Positions 25,108-34,026 of a stretch of 39,869 nucleotides of DNA are shown here, one piece after another (positions within the stretch are counted from its first letter, which is position 1; the number at the start of each line of letters is the position of its first letter). The DNA comes from CAYJRR01 sp964372275 [NCBI: uncultured bacterium] (GTDB lineage Bacteria; CAYJRR01). The stretch is taken from positions 1 to 39,869 of the forward strand of contig CAYJRR010000027.1 of NCBI GenBank assembly GCA_964372275.1, read 5' to 3'. The notes under the pieces were generated by a model that had not been told where the DNA came from, did not search any database, and saw only the letters and a list, made by a program, of their open reading frames with translations. The translations under genes and the position numbers were made by a program.

Positions 25108-26098
25108 CGACACGCCGCCGTTTTACCGCGGCCGCCGCATCCTGATCAGCGGCGGCGGAGGTTACATCGGCGCGTCGATCACGCGCCGTCTGGCGCCGAT
25201 CGAGTGCGAGATCGTGCGGCTCGGTCGCGGCGCGTCCTCCTATCCGTCCATACCGGGTCGGGCGACGGTTCGCGATGTCCCGGGCGACGTCGTCGACCCG
25301 GACCTGTGGGATCGGGCGCTCGACGGGGTCGACGTGGTATTCCACCTCGCCGCGCAGACCAGCGTCTACGTCGCCGACCGAGATCCGGCGGCCGACGCCG
25401 CATTGAACGTCCTGCCGATGGTTCGTCTCCTCGAGACCTGCCGGCGCCGTGGAACGCGGCCGCGGATCCTATTCGCCGGCACGGCCACCGAAGTTGGACT
25501 GCCCGATCGGCTTCCGGTCGACGAGACCGCCGACGACCGGCCGGTGACGGCGTACGACCGGCACAAGCTGGTGGCGGAGTCGTGCCTGAAGTGCTACGTG
25601 CGGCAGCGGATCGTGCAAGGCGCGACGCTTCGCCTGGCGAACGTCTACGGACCGGGACCGGGGAGCGGGAGCGCCGACCGAGGGATCTTGAACCGGATGG
25701 TCGTTCGTGCGTTACGGGGCGAACCGCTCACCGTCTACGGGACGGGCGAGTTCCTGCGCGACTACGTCTTCGTCGATGACGTTGCGCGCGCGTTCCTCAC
25801 CGCGGGTGAGAAGATCGAGGCCGTCGACGGCGGGCACTTCCTGGTCGGATCGGGAATCGGTCACACCGTCGTCGATGCGATCCGCACCGTGGCGGATCGG
25901 GTATTCCTTCGCACCGGACGCCGGGCGGACGTGGCGCAGGTCGACGAGCCGTCCGACCTGTCGCCGATCGAGCGCCGGAACTTCGTTGCCGACATCTCGC
26001 GCCTCTCCGAATCGACCGGCTGGCAGCCAACCGTGACGCTCGCCGACGGCATCGACCGGACCATCGAAGCGGTTCTCGGGCGAGGAGTGGTGGCGTGA
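25094..26098 (+). CDS. NAD-dependent sugar epimerase/dehydratase (first of three)
   Basis: 334 residues from ATG 25094 (MTDGNDTPPFYRGRR). The Rossmann motif ILISGGGGYIGASITRRL and the catalytic TAYDRHKL (Tyr-x3-Lys near 155-162) are intact; AGTATEVG stands at the position of the active-site Thr/Ser. The extended SDR fold includes RLANVYGPGPGSGSADRG and the YGTGEFLRDYVFVDDVARAFL sequence. The substrate is a nucleotide sugar, identity unknown: the protein is not closely like Gmd, RmlB or GalE by the motifs I can see. It overlaps the upstream methyltransferase by 14 bases and is overlapped by the next epimerase gene. Confidence 0.86.
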   Translation: MTDGNDTPPFYRGRRILISGGGGYIGASITRRLAPIECEIVRLGRGASSYPSIPGRATVRDVPGDVVDPDLWDRALDGVDVVFHLAAQTSVYVADRDPAADAALNVLPMVRLLETCRRRGTRPRILFAGTATEVGLPDRLPVDETADDRPVTAYDRHKLVAESCLKCYVRQRIVQGATLRLANVYGPGPGSGSADRGILNRMVVRALRGEPLTVYGTGEFLRDYVFVDDVARAFLTAGEKIEAVDGGHFLVGSGIGHTVVDAIRTVADRVFLRTGRRADVAQVDEPSDLSPIERRNFVADISRLSESTGWQPTVTLADGIDRTIEAVLGRGVVA

Positions 26099-27051
26099 AC
26101 GTACTGGTGATCGGCGGAGCTGGATTTCTCGGCGCGAACCTGGTGCGGCGCTGCCTTCAGCGTCCGGGGACCGACGTCACGGTCCTCGATTCGCTCGAGC
26201 CGCGCCTTCGTGCCACCACCGACACGCTGCGCGGAGTGATGGAGAGGATCCGCTTCGTACATGGGAGCATGCTCGACGAGCGCGCCATCGCGGACGCCGT
26301 TCGGGGACGGGACCTGATCGTCAACTGCGCCGCTCAAACCTCGCACCCGCTCTCGCTGCAGCACCCGCTCTTCGACGCGGAGATCAACTGCCTCGGAAAC
26401 CTCCGTCTGCTCGAGGCCATCCGGCTCCATGCCCGTGACGCGGTGGTGGTTTACACCTCGAGCGCGACGGTGGTGGGGCGGGCGGCGGGCGAGGTGATCG
26501 ACGAGGACCACGGCGAGAAACCGCTCGACGTCTACTCGGCGAACAAGGGGGTCGCCGAGAAGTACTATCGGATCTACCACCGGGTGCACGACCTGAAGAC
26601 GGTGGTGCTGCGGTTTGCCAACCTCTACGGACCGTACGGGAAGGGGTTTCCGGAGTTCGGGTTCGTGAACTACTTCATCCACCTGGCGCACACCGGACAG
26701 GAGATCAAGGTGTTCGGAAGCGGGGAGCAGACACGAAACGTCCTCCACGCCGACGACGCCTGCGACGTCCTGCTGCGCGCGGCGGAGGAGCCGCGTCTGT
26801 GGGGTGAGGCCTACTTCGCGACGCACGACGAGCATGTCTCGGTGCTGGAGATTGCACGTCGAATCGTCGGTGTCTTCGGGCGGGGGAGGGTCGCCCACGT
26901 CGAGTGGCCGGAGGAGCGGCGTCGCATCGAGGTCGATCGGGTACAGATCTCGTCGGCCCGGCTGCGCGCCGCCATCGGTTGGCGTCCGAGCCTCTCCTTC
27001 GACGAGGGGCTGCGTCGAACCAAGGCGGTGCTGGAGGAGGGTGGCGGATGA
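26095..27051 (+). CDS. NAD-dependent sugar epimerase/dehydratase (second of three)
   Basis: 318 residues from GTG 26095 (GTGA overlap). Start VLVIGGAGFLGANLVRRCL, substrate-loop NCAAQTSHPLSLQHP, active-site strand VYTSSATVVG, and catalytic DVYSANKGVAEKYYRIYH (Tyr-x3-Lys). RFANLYGPYGKGFPEFGF and GSGEQTRNVLHADDA are usual for GalE/RfbB-like extended SDRs. The sequence is clearly different from its two neighbours, so they are not recent duplicates; they probably act on different steps. Nucleotide carrier (UDP, GDP, dTDP or CDP) cannot be decided. It is in the cytoplasm. Confidence 0.87.
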   Translation: MNVLVIGGAGFLGANLVRRCLQRPGTDVTVLDSLEPRLRATTDTLRGVMERIRFVHGSMLDERAIADAVRGRDLIVNCAAQTSHPLSLQHPLFDAEINCLGNLRLLEAIRLHARDAVVVYTSSATVVGRAAGEVIDEDHGEKPLDVYSANKGVAEKYYRIYHRVHDLKTVVLRFANLYGPYGKGFPEFGFVNYFIHLAHTGQEIKVFGSGEQTRNVLHADDACDVLLRAAEEPRLWGEAYFATHDEHVSVLEIARRIVGVFGRGRVAHVEWPEERRRIEVDRVQISSARLRAAIGWRPSLSFDEGLRRTKAVLEEGGG

Positions 27052-27989
27052 GGATCGTCGTCACCGGCGGACTCGGCCACATCGGTTCGCGGTTGATCCG
27101 CGAGCTTCCGGCCGTCGCCGGTCGGGACGAGATCGTGGTCGTCGACGACCTGTCGACACAGCGTTTCGCGTCGCTGTTCGATCTCCCCGTCGCGGGTCGC
27201 TATCGCTTCGTCGAAGCCGACGTCCTCGCCGCCGACCTGACGGCGCTGTTTCAGGGAGCGGAGGCCGTGATTCACCTCGCGGCGATCACCGACGCTCCGA
27301 GCAGCGTCGGGAACCGCGACAAGGTCGACCGTCTCAATGCGGGGGGGACGGAGCGTGTCGCGCGTGCCTGTCTCGCCAGCGGCTGCCGCCTGCTGTTCGC
27401 ATCGACGACCAGCGTCTACGGGCCGCGAACCGAGGTCGTCGACGAGCGCTGCCCGCCGGAGGATCTGAACCCATCGAGCCCCTATGCCGAGAGCAAGCTT
27501 CGCGCCGAGCGCATTCTGGTCGAGCTCGGGGAGCGGGGCTTGCGATTCGTGACCTGCCGGTTCGGGACGATCTTCGGCACGTCGCCCGGAATGCGGTTCC
27601 ATACCGCCGTGAACAAGTTCGTCTGGCAAGCCTGCCTCGGACTCCCACTCACCATCTGGCGCACGGCGCTCGACCAGAAGCGTCCGTACCTCGATCTTGC
27701 CGATTGTGTTCGGTCGATCCATTTCCTCCTTGCGTCCGACCGGTTCGACCGCGAGACCTACAACGTGCTCACGCTGAACGCGACGGTGCGTGAGATCGTC
27801 GAGGCGATTCGGGCGTCGGTCCCCGACGTGCGAACGGAGCTGGTCGATGCGGAGATCATGAACCAGCTCTCCTATGTCGTCGACCGGCGCAAGTTCGAGG
27901 CGCTCGGATTCCGATTCGAGGGGGATCTCGCGGCCGGAATCGCCGAGACCGTCCGCCTCCTGCGCAACGCCCGGTCCGAACGTGGCTAA
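27048..27989 (+). CDS. NAD-dependent sugar epimerase/dehydratase (third of three)
   Basis: 313 residues from ATG 27048, which has GGAGGAGG ten bases upstream and overlaps the preceding stop (ATGA). Motifs: IVVTGGLGHIGSRLIREL, HLAAITDAPSSVGNRDKVDR, FASTTSVYG, SPYAESKLRAERILVELG (Tyr-x3-Lys) and RFGTIFGTSPGMRFHTAVNKFVWQ. The last motif, with the aromatic-rich VNKFVWQACLG, is seen in a group of UDP-glucose epimerase-like proteins of polysaccharide loci and differs from classical GalE. Ends in an 8-base overlap with the next GT4-like gene. Confidence 0.86.
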   Translation: MRIVVTGGLGHIGSRLIRELPAVAGRDEIVVVDDLSTQRFASLFDLPVAGRYRFVEADVLAADLTALFQGAEAVIHLAAITDAPSSVGNRDKVDRLNAGGTERVARACLASGCRLLFASTTSVYGPRTEVVDERCPPEDLNPSSPYAESKLRAERILVELGERGLRFVTCRFGTIFGTSPGMRFHTAVNKFVWQACLGLPLTIWRTALDQKRPYLDLADCVRSIHFLLASDRFDRETYNVLTLNATVREIVEAIRASVPDVRTELVDAEIMNQLSYVVDRRKFEALGFRFEGDLAAGIAETVRLLRNARSERG

Positions 27990-29016
27990 GGGACGGCTCC
28001 TCTTTGTCCTCGATCCGGTTCTCGGCCACGCCACGGTGCGGGTGAGGGGCCTCATCTTCCAGGAGCCGCTCGAGCGGCTCGGCTGGTCGACGGAGTTCGT
28101 CTACCTGCGCGAACGGGGCGCCGCGGACGATCCGACCGCATTGCGGCGACGCGAGGACGAGATCGTCGGGCGCGCGTCGGAGGCCGATGCCGTTTACCTG
28201 CTCAAGGTGGCGTCGCTCCGCCTGGTCCGCGAGCTGAAAGCGCGATCCGACGCGAAGGTGGTCTTCGACCTGACCGATGCGCTCTGGCTCCCGGTCCACC
28301 AGCGGGCGGGGTGGCGCGATCTGAACAAGATCCTTCGCCTATCGGATGCGGTGTTCAGCGAGAACGAATGGGTATGCGCCTACGGGCGGCGTTTCAACCG
28401 TCGGGTCGTCCCGATTCCGCCGTGCACGCAGGTAGAGCGCTTCGACGAGCTGCGCGCCGACGTCCGGCGCGGAGACCGGTCGACCACCGTCGTGGGATGG
28501 ATCGGCAGCTCGGGGACGATGCAGGCGCTGGGCGCGATCCGGGAACCGCTGGAACGGGTTCTTCGCCGGCACCCCGAGGTCGAGCTACGGGTGGTCGGCG
28601 GCAACGATCCGAGCCGGGTGCCGCGCGTCGACGGCGCCCGGATCTCCTACCGAGCCGACTACGACGAAACGGCGATGATTCACGAGATCCTGTCGATGGA
28701 CGTCGGGCTGTTTCCGCCCCCCTTCGACGTCGAGGAGTACGAGCTTCGGGGACCGCTCAAAGCGCTCCTCTACATGACCGGTGGCGTGCCGCCGGTCTGC
28801 CTCCGCGCGGGCGACTGCGCGCGTATCGTGCGCCACGGCGTGAACGGCATGTTGGCTTCGACACCGGACGAGTGGACCGACGCGATCGAGCGCCTGGTGT
28901 CGTCGCCGGAGGAGCGCCGGGGGATGGGGCGACAGGCGCTCGAATCGGTGCGGAAGGCACACTCCCGCGAAGCGGTGGCGGCCATACTCGATCGGGCCTT
29001 CCTCGATCTCCTGTGA
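27982..29016 (+). CDS. GT4-like glycosyltransferase
   Basis: 344 residues from GTG 27982 (VAKGRLLFVLDPVLGHATVR). The N-terminal half has VFDLTDALWLPVHQR and FSENEWVCAYGRRFNRRVVPIPP; the C-terminal half opens TTVVGWIGSSGTMQALG and ends LRGPLKALLYMTGGVPPVC, the P-x-K-x3-Y-M form of the GT4 donor site. The usual second Glu of the Glu-x7-Glu pattern is not obvious, as in several bacterial subgroups. A role in chain extension is inferred from family and neighbours. It overlaps the third epimerase by 8 bases and the following GT2 by GTGA. Confidence 0.83.
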   Translation: MAKGRLLFVLDPVLGHATVRVRGLIFQEPLERLGWSTEFVYLRERGAADDPTALRRREDEIVGRASEADAVYLLKVASLRLVRELKARSDAKVVFDLTDALWLPVHQRAGWRDLNKILRLSDAVFSENEWVCAYGRRFNRRVVPIPPCTQVERFDELRADVRRGDRSTTVVGWIGSSGTMQALGAIREPLERVLRRHPEVELRVVGGNDPSRVPRVDGARISYRADYDETAMIHEILSMDVGLFPPPFDVEEYELRGPLKALLYMTGGVPPVCLRAGDCARIVRHGVNGMLASTPDEWTDAIERLVSSPEERRGMGRQALESVRKAHSREAVAAILDRAFLDLL

Positions 29017-29999
29017 CCCCCGTTCTCTCGATCGTCGTCTGCACCTTCAATCGCGCGCCGCGGCTCAAGGCGGCGCTCGAGGCGTTGTTGGCGCAGACGG
29101 CCGACCGATCGCGTTGGGAGGTGGTGGTCGTCGACAACCGATCCACCGACGGAACGCGCGAGGTGGTGCGCGCGTTCGAGACGCGGGGGGAGGGGGCGGC
29201 GGCCCACGCGAACGGGGGCCGCGCGCCGGTCGTCCGCTACGCCTTCGAGGAGAGGCAGGGGCTTTCGCACGCGCGCAACCGGGGGTGGCGGGAGGCGCGC
29301 GGGCGGTGGGTGGGATACACCGACGACGACTGCCTTTGCCCGCCGGGATGGGTGCAGGCCGCGTTGGAGGTGTGCGACGCGAAGAGCCCCGGGGTCTTCG
29401 GCGGGCCCTACCACCCCTTCTACGAGACGCCGAAGCCGCCTTGGTTCCGGGACGCGTACGGCGCGCATGACCTGGGTCCGGAGTCGAAGGCGCTCGACTT
29501 GGACTACCTCACCGGCGGGAACATCTTCTTCCGCCGCGATCTGCTGCAGGAGGTCGGCGAGTTCGATCCGGATCTGGGGATGAAAGGGGGGGCGCTCGCC
29601 TACGGGGAGGAGTCGGCGCTTCTCAAGCGGGTGCGCGCGGCAAGGCCCTCGGAGCTGGTGTGGTACGAACCGCGCCTCGCCGTGCGCCACCTCGTCCCCG
29701 CGACGAAGATGACGGCGCGCTTCGCGGCGCGATCGCAGTTCGCCGCCGGCCGGTCGGGGCACCGCCTCTTCGGATTCGGGAGCCGGCCGACGCGCCTCCA
29801 CCTCCTCGTCGACGCCCTCCGCGAGGGGGTCGGTCTCGGACGGGACCTGGTGCACGCGCTCCTCCTTCGCGATCGCGCGCGCTTTCCGCACCCGATGAAC
29901 CACTTCTGGGAGCGGGGGGCCGGACGCTTCCGCCGCTTCGGCGAAGTGTGGGAGGCGCTCTTCCATCCGTCGCCCGGCGGGATGAGGTTCGACCGATGA
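29013..29999 (+). CDS. Family 2 glycosyltransferase
   Basis: 328 residues from GTG 29013 (GTGA overlap). LSIVVCTFNRAPRLKAALEAL opens the GT-A fold; WEVVVVDNRSTDGT carries the nucleotide-binding Asp, and the metal motif is VGYTDDDCLCPPGWV. LDYLTGGNIFFRRDLL and the acidic YGEESALLKRV complete the acceptor side. No membrane segment is obvious, and the C-terminus is basic. An inverting transferase of the chain-building set; sugar unknown. A ten-base repeat GATGAGGTTC lies around the junction with the next gene (29981 and 29995). Confidence 0.9.
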   Translation: MTPVLSIVVCTFNRAPRLKAALEALLAQTADRSRWEVVVVDNRSTDGTREVVRAFETRGEGAAAHANGGRAPVVRYAFEERQGLSHARNRGWREARGRWVGYTDDDCLCPPGWVQAALEVCDAKSPGVFGGPYHPFYETPKPPWFRDAYGAHDLGPESKALDLDYLTGGNIFFRRDLLQEVGEFDPDLGMKGGALAYGEESALLKRVRAARPSELVWYEPRLAVRHLVPATKMTARFAARSQFAAGRSGHRLFGFGSRPTRLHLLVDALREGVGLGRDLVHALLLRDRARFPHPMNHFWERGAGRFRRFGEVWEALFHPSPGGMRFDR

Positions 30000-31942
30000 G
30001 GTTCCTCGTCGTCGACACCTACTACCCGCCCTTCCTCGAGGCGCATTACCGAGACCGGCCGGGCCTCGCGCGCCAGCCCTACGAGGTACAACGCGACGGC
30101 CTCCTCGGCCGCTGCTTCGGCACCAGCGACTACTACGCGCGCAACCTCCGTGCGCTCGGCCACGAGGCGGAGGAGGTGATCGCGAACAGCCTTCCGCTGC
30201 AGCGGGCGTGGGCGCGGGAGAACGGACTCCCGAGTCTCCCCACCGCCGGCAAGCGCACGCTGCTCCGGATCCTGGCGGCGCAGATCGAAAAGATCCGTCC
30301 CGACGTCCTCTACGTGCAGGACCTGAACTGGATCGACGCCGGACTCCTGCACGAGGTGCGGGCGCGCGTTCCGGCGATCGTCGGCCAGACCTCGTACGCG
30401 CTCTCGCCGGACGTCGACCTCGGTCCCTACGACCGCCTGCTGACGAGCTTTCCCCATTACGTCTCGATGCTCCGGCGCCGCGGACTCCCCGCCGCCTTTC
30501 TCCCGCTCGCGTTCGAACCGGCGGTGCTGGAGAAGGTCGGTTCGCGGGAGCGCGTGCACGGCGCCGTCTTCGTCGGCGGCTACGCCGGGCCGCAGCACGA
30601 GCCGGGGGCGCGCTTCCTGGAGGAGGTCGCGGCCCGGGTGAAGGTCGACTTCTGGGGCTACGGCGAGGAGTCGCTTCGCGCGGACTACCCGATCCGGCGC
30701 CGCTTCCACGGACCGGCGTGGGGACTCGACATGTACCGCGTCCTCGCCGACGCGAAGATCGCCGTCAATCGACACGGCCCGGTCGCCGGTCGTTTCTGCA
30801 ACAACATGCGCCTGTTCGAGGCGACGGGGATGGGTTGCGCGCTGGTGACCGACCGCAAGGACAACCTCGCCGACCTGTTCCGGCCGGACGAGGAGGTGGT
30901 CGCCTACGACTCGGCGGCCGATTGCGCCGAGCGGATCGCCTGGTTGCTGGGCCACGAGCGCGAACGCGCGGCGCTCGCCGCCGCCGGACAACGTCGCACG
31001 CTCACCGACCACACCTACGCCAAGCGGATGGAAGCGGTCGCCGACCACGCGGCCGGGATCGTCCGCGGTCCGCGCGCGGCGGCCGGCGGCCCCAGGCGCC
31101 TCGGCCGGCCGGTTTCGCGGGGCCCGGTGCGCGCCGCGCTCCGTCGCGCGCGGCCGATCGTCGAGGAGCTCCCCGGCGGAAGGCTCGCCATCGCCACCGC
31201 GGCGCTCGCGCTCCGGACGCGCGCGCGGCTGCGTGGACCGTCGGACGGGTATCTCCTCTTCGAGCCGGGACGGGACCCGCGCTCCCTGGACCGGAGCTGG
31301 CAGGACCCGTCGATCCCCGAGCAGCAACGGGCGGTGGTCGAGGACGAGCTTTTGGAGATGTACCGCGGCCACGACGTACCGGTGCTGCGGACCGCCGCCG
31401 AGGCGGTGCGGGCGACCGGCTGCGAAGCGGGCTCGATCCTGGAGGTCGGTTGCGCCAGCGGCTACTACCAGGAGGTTCTGGAGTACTACGCCGGCCGCCG
31501 GCCCGACTACCTCGGGGTCGACTATTCGCTCCCACTCTTGCGGATGGCGCTCCGCGCGAACCCCGGGACACCGTTCGCCGCCGCCGACGCGACGAGCCTC
31601 CCGTTCGCCGACGGCGCCTTCGAGTTGGTCATCTCCGGCTGCGTGCTGCTTCATCTGGCGGACTACGACCGCGCAATCGCCGAGACGGCACGCGTGGCGA
31701 GGGTCGCCGCCATCTTCCATCGCACGCCGGTGATGCGGACCGCGCCGACGATGTGGCTCCGGAAGCGCGCCTACGGTGTCGAGATGGCGGAGGTGGTCTT
31801 CGAGGAGTCGCACCTGCTGGAGCAGTTCCGGCACCACGGACTCGAGACGGTCGAGAAGCGCGAGATCCAGACGCACGCCATCGCCTGTCTCCCGGAGCCG
31901 GTGACGGTGACGACCTACGTCTGCCGCAAGGGGGGATCGTGA
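29996..31942 (+). CDS. CgeB-like glycosyltransferase fused to SAM methyltransferase
   Basis: 648 residues from ATG 29996 (ATGA overlap). Residues 1-350 resemble a CgeB-type GT-B transferase (MRFLVVDTYYPPFLEAHYR, IRPDVLYVQDLNWIDAGL, VHGAVFVGGYAGPQHEPGAR, GRFCNNMRLFEATGMGCALV, LADLFRPDEEVVAYDS). A linker rich in Arg/Gly/Ala (about 355-425) follows. Residues 440-640 are a class I methyltransferase: SILEVGCASGYYQEVLEYYAG (motif I), PFAAADATSLPFADGAFELV and GCVLLHLADYDRAIAETARV. Putting transferase and methyltransferase in one chain suggests that the sugar is methylated at once after transfer. There is no frameshift at the join; it is one open frame. Confidence 0.87.
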   Translation: MRFLVVDTYYPPFLEAHYRDRPGLARQPYEVQRDGLLGRCFGTSDYYARNLRALGHEAEEVIANSLPLQRAWARENGLPSLPTAGKRTLLRILAAQIEKIRPDVLYVQDLNWIDAGLLHEVRARVPAIVGQTSYALSPDVDLGPYDRLLTSFPHYVSMLRRRGLPAAFLPLAFEPAVLEKVGSRERVHGAVFVGGYAGPQHEPGARFLEEVAARVKVDFWGYGEESLRADYPIRRRFHGPAWGLDMYRVLADAKIAVNRHGPVAGRFCNNMRLFEATGMGCALVTDRKDNLADLFRPDEEVVAYDSAADCAERIAWLLGHERERAALAAAGQRRTLTDHTYAKRMEAVADHAAGIVRGPRAAAGGPRRLGRPVSRGPVRAALRRARPIVEELPGGRLAIATAALALRTRARLRGPSDGYLLFEPGRDPRSLDRSWQDPSIPEQQRAVVEDELLEMYRGHDVPVLRTAAEAVRATGCEAGSILEVGCASGYYQEVLEYYAGRRPDYLGVDYSLPLLRMALRANPGTPFAAADATSLPFADGAFELVISGCVLLHLADYDRAIAETARVARVAAIFHRTPVMRTAPTMWLRKRAYGVEMAEVVFEESHLLEQFRHHGLETVEKREIQTHAIACLPEPVTVTTYVCRKGGS

Positions 31943-32934
31943 CGGAGGTCGGTTCCGCGCGGGCCGTGGAGGCGACGCTCGACGAGCTCGTCCACGCCGT
32001 CGATCCGCCGCCGGTCTTGGTTGACGTCGGCGCGTCGGGTGCGCCGCCGCGCATCTGGCAGAAGCTTGCGCGGCACGCCGTCTACGTCGGCTTCGACCCC
32101 GACCGGCGCGACCTCCACGAGACGGGGGAAGGGGCGTTCCGTCGGTCGATCGTTCTCCCCGAGGCGGTGACCGACGACCCGGCGAAAGGGGAGGTGCTTC
32201 TCCATCTCACCCGCTCGCCGCACTGCTCCAGCACGCTCGAGCCCGACAGTCAGGCGCTCGCCGAACATCTCTTTGCCGACCTGTTCCAGGTGGAGCGGAC
32301 GGCGACGGTGCGCGCCACGACGCTTTCGGCGGCCCTGTCGAAGGCGCGACTCGACCGGATCGACTGGCTCAAGCTCGATACTCAGGGGACCGACATGCGC
32401 TTGGTGACGAGCCTCCCGGAGGCGCCGCGGCGGACGCTGCTGGCGGTCGACGTCGAGCCCGGATTGATCGACGCCTATCGGGGCGAGGACCAGTTCGCAG
32501 ACACGCACCGGTGGCTCACGCGAGAGGGGTTCTTCCTTTCCCGGTTGGAAGTCCGGGGCACGGCGCGGATGCGGCCGGCGACGCTCGCCGCGCTCACCGG
32601 GAGCGGCGTCGACCGCCGTCTCGTCGAGCGGTTCCAGCGACCGTCGCCCGGATGGTGCGAGGCGCGGTACCTGCGCACCCTCCCTGCTCTCGACGGCCTT
32701 CCGCCGCGAGCCTTCGACCTGCTCGCCGCTTTCGCCCACGTCGACGGACAGCACGGGTTCTGCCTCGACCTGGCCGCGGCGCGCGAGGCCCGTTTCGGCG
32801 CCGACGGCCGCTCGGCGGCGATCCGCCGGCTCGCGGTCGGTGCGCTGGCCCGAGCGGCGCGCTTCGGCACGCTGCGCGGGGTCGCCGCGCGAGTGAAGCG
32901 GTGGGTGCGACGCGTCGGTGGAGGCCGACGGTGA
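31939..32934 (+). CDS. FkbM-like methyltransferase
   Basis: 331 residues from GTG 31939 (GTGA overlap). The motif VLVDVGASGAPPRIWQKLARH is the SAM-site equivalent, with VYVGFDPDRRDLH as the acidic strand after it; IDWLKLDTQGTDMRLVTSLPE and AVDVEPGLIDAY are the FkbM-family block with the Lys/Asp pair. About 100 extra C-terminal residues (basic, WCEARYLRTLP, then RAARFGTLRGVAARVKRW) exceed the typical domain. Motif I is unusual (GASGAPP), so activity is not assured. It sits between the transferase-methyltransferase fusion and the last transferase of the operon. Confidence 0.8.
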   Translation: MTEVGSARAVEATLDELVHAVDPPPVLVDVGASGAPPRIWQKLARHAVYVGFDPDRRDLHETGEGAFRRSIVLPEAVTDDPAKGEVLLHLTRSPHCSSTLEPDSQALAEHLFADLFQVERTATVRATTLSAALSKARLDRIDWLKLDTQGTDMRLVTSLPEAPRRTLLAVDVEPGLIDAYRGEDQFADTHRWLTREGFFLSRLEVRGTARMRPATLAALTGSGVDRRLVERFQRPSPGWCEARYLRTLPALDGLPPRAFDLLAAFAHVDGQHGFCLDLAAAREARFGADGRSAAIRRLAVGALARAARFGTLRGVAARVKRWVRRVGGGRR

Positions 32935-33941
32935 CCGCGCAGGGAAGGAACGGGAACGCCCCGGGGCCGAGGGCGACCGCGCTGACGTCGGTGGCGATCG
33001 CGCCGGTCCGTCACCTCTGCACCTATTTCGACCGGAACTACCTCTTCCGGGGGCTCGCGCTCTACCGGTCGCTGGAACGGCATTCTCCTGCGTTCGTCCT
33101 ATGGATCCTCTGCTTCGACGACGAGACGTTCGACCTCCTGTCGGCGCTCCGTCTCCCCCGCGCGCGTCTGGTCCGCCGGGCAGAGGTGGAGGCGTTCGAC
33201 CCGGCCTTCGCCGCCACGCGCCACGACCGGTCGTTGGTAGAGCACTACTGGACGACGAGTCCTGTGCTCCCGCGCTTCGTCCTCGCGCAGGAGCCTTCCG
33301 CCGACGCCGTCGCCTACCTCGACGGCGATCTCTACTTCTTCGGTCCCGTCGAGGCGCTCTTCGACGAGCTCGGAGGGCGTTCGATCCTTGCCGTCGAGCA
33401 CGGCTTCGCGCCCGAGGACGCGCACCAGCTCAAATGGGGGCGCTTCAACGTCGGTTCGCTCCTCTTCCGTCGCGACGCCGCCGGCGAACGGTGTTTGGCG
33501 CGCTGGCGCGAGCAGTGCCTGGCCTGGTGCCGCGCGACGCTCGAGGACGGAAAGTACGGCGATCAGCTCTACCTCGACGAGTGGCCGGCGCTTTACGGCG
33601 ACGCCCTCGCCGTGCCGCGCCGAACGGGGATCGGCGTCGCCCCCTGGAACCTCCGCCGGCGCCGCATCGAGGCGGGCGACCCGCCGACCGCCGACGGCGA
33701 TCCGATCGTCTTCGTCCACTTCCACGCGCTGGAGCTGCTCACGCCGAGGGTGGCCTGGATCAAGGACGCCTATCCGATTCCGCGGCGGTCAAAGGGGATT
33801 CTTTACCGGCCGTACCTCGATGCGATCCGCGGCGCCGTCGGTGAGGTTCGCGCCGTGGAGCCTGGGTTCTCCCACGGCTTGCGGGGGCTCGCTCCCAGGT
33901 TGGTTCTTTCGGGTATTCGCCGAGGACGGCTCGTCCTGTAG
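32931..33941 (+). CDS. GT8-like glycosyltransferase of polysaccharide loci
   Basis: 336 residues from GTG 32931 (GTGA overlap). RHLCTYFDRNYLFRGLALYRSL opens a GT-A fold; AVAYLDGDLYFFGPVEALF supplies the DxD metal site. LKWGRFNVGSLLFRRD and YGDQLYLDEWPALYG (the acceptor-side signature), plus IVFVHFHALELLTP, match a widespread capsule-locus group. Retaining transfer of a sugar from a nucleotide donor is expected. This is the last gene of the long operon; 138 bases of non-coding DNA follow. Confidence 0.84.
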   Translation: MTAQGRNGNAPGPRATALTSVAIAPVRHLCTYFDRNYLFRGLALYRSLERHSPAFVLWILCFDDETFDLLSALRLPRARLVRRAEVEAFDPAFAATRHDRSLVEHYWTTSPVLPRFVLAQEPSADAVAYLDGDLYFFGPVEALFDELGGRSILAVEHGFAPEDAHQLKWGRFNVGSLLFRRDAAGERCLARWREQCLAWCRATLEDGKYGDQLYLDEWPALYGDALAVPRRTGIGVAPWNLRRRRIEAGDPPTADGDPIVFVHFHALELLTPRVAWIKDAYPIPRRSKGILYRPYLDAIRGAVGEVRAVEPGFSHGLRGLAPRLVLSGIRRGRLVL

Positions 33942-33997
33942 CAGGAAGCGCGTCCGCGGCCGCCGGAACGGCCTCCGCCGCGACGGCAACCGCGGGA

Positions 33998-34015
33998 CGC
34001 GACGCAGCCGTCGCG
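33998..34015 (+). terminator. Hairpin at end of polysaccharide operon
   Basis: CGCGACG (33998-34004), loop CAGC, CGTCGCG (34009-34015): a perfect 7-bp GC stem 57 bases after the last stop. A further imperfect stem (GGCCG/CGGCC) lies upstream near 33958-33973. No U-tract follows, as usual in this genome. It is the likely end of transcription before the lipoprotein operon. Confidence 0.5.
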
Positions 34016-34026
34016 CGTGACGACAC

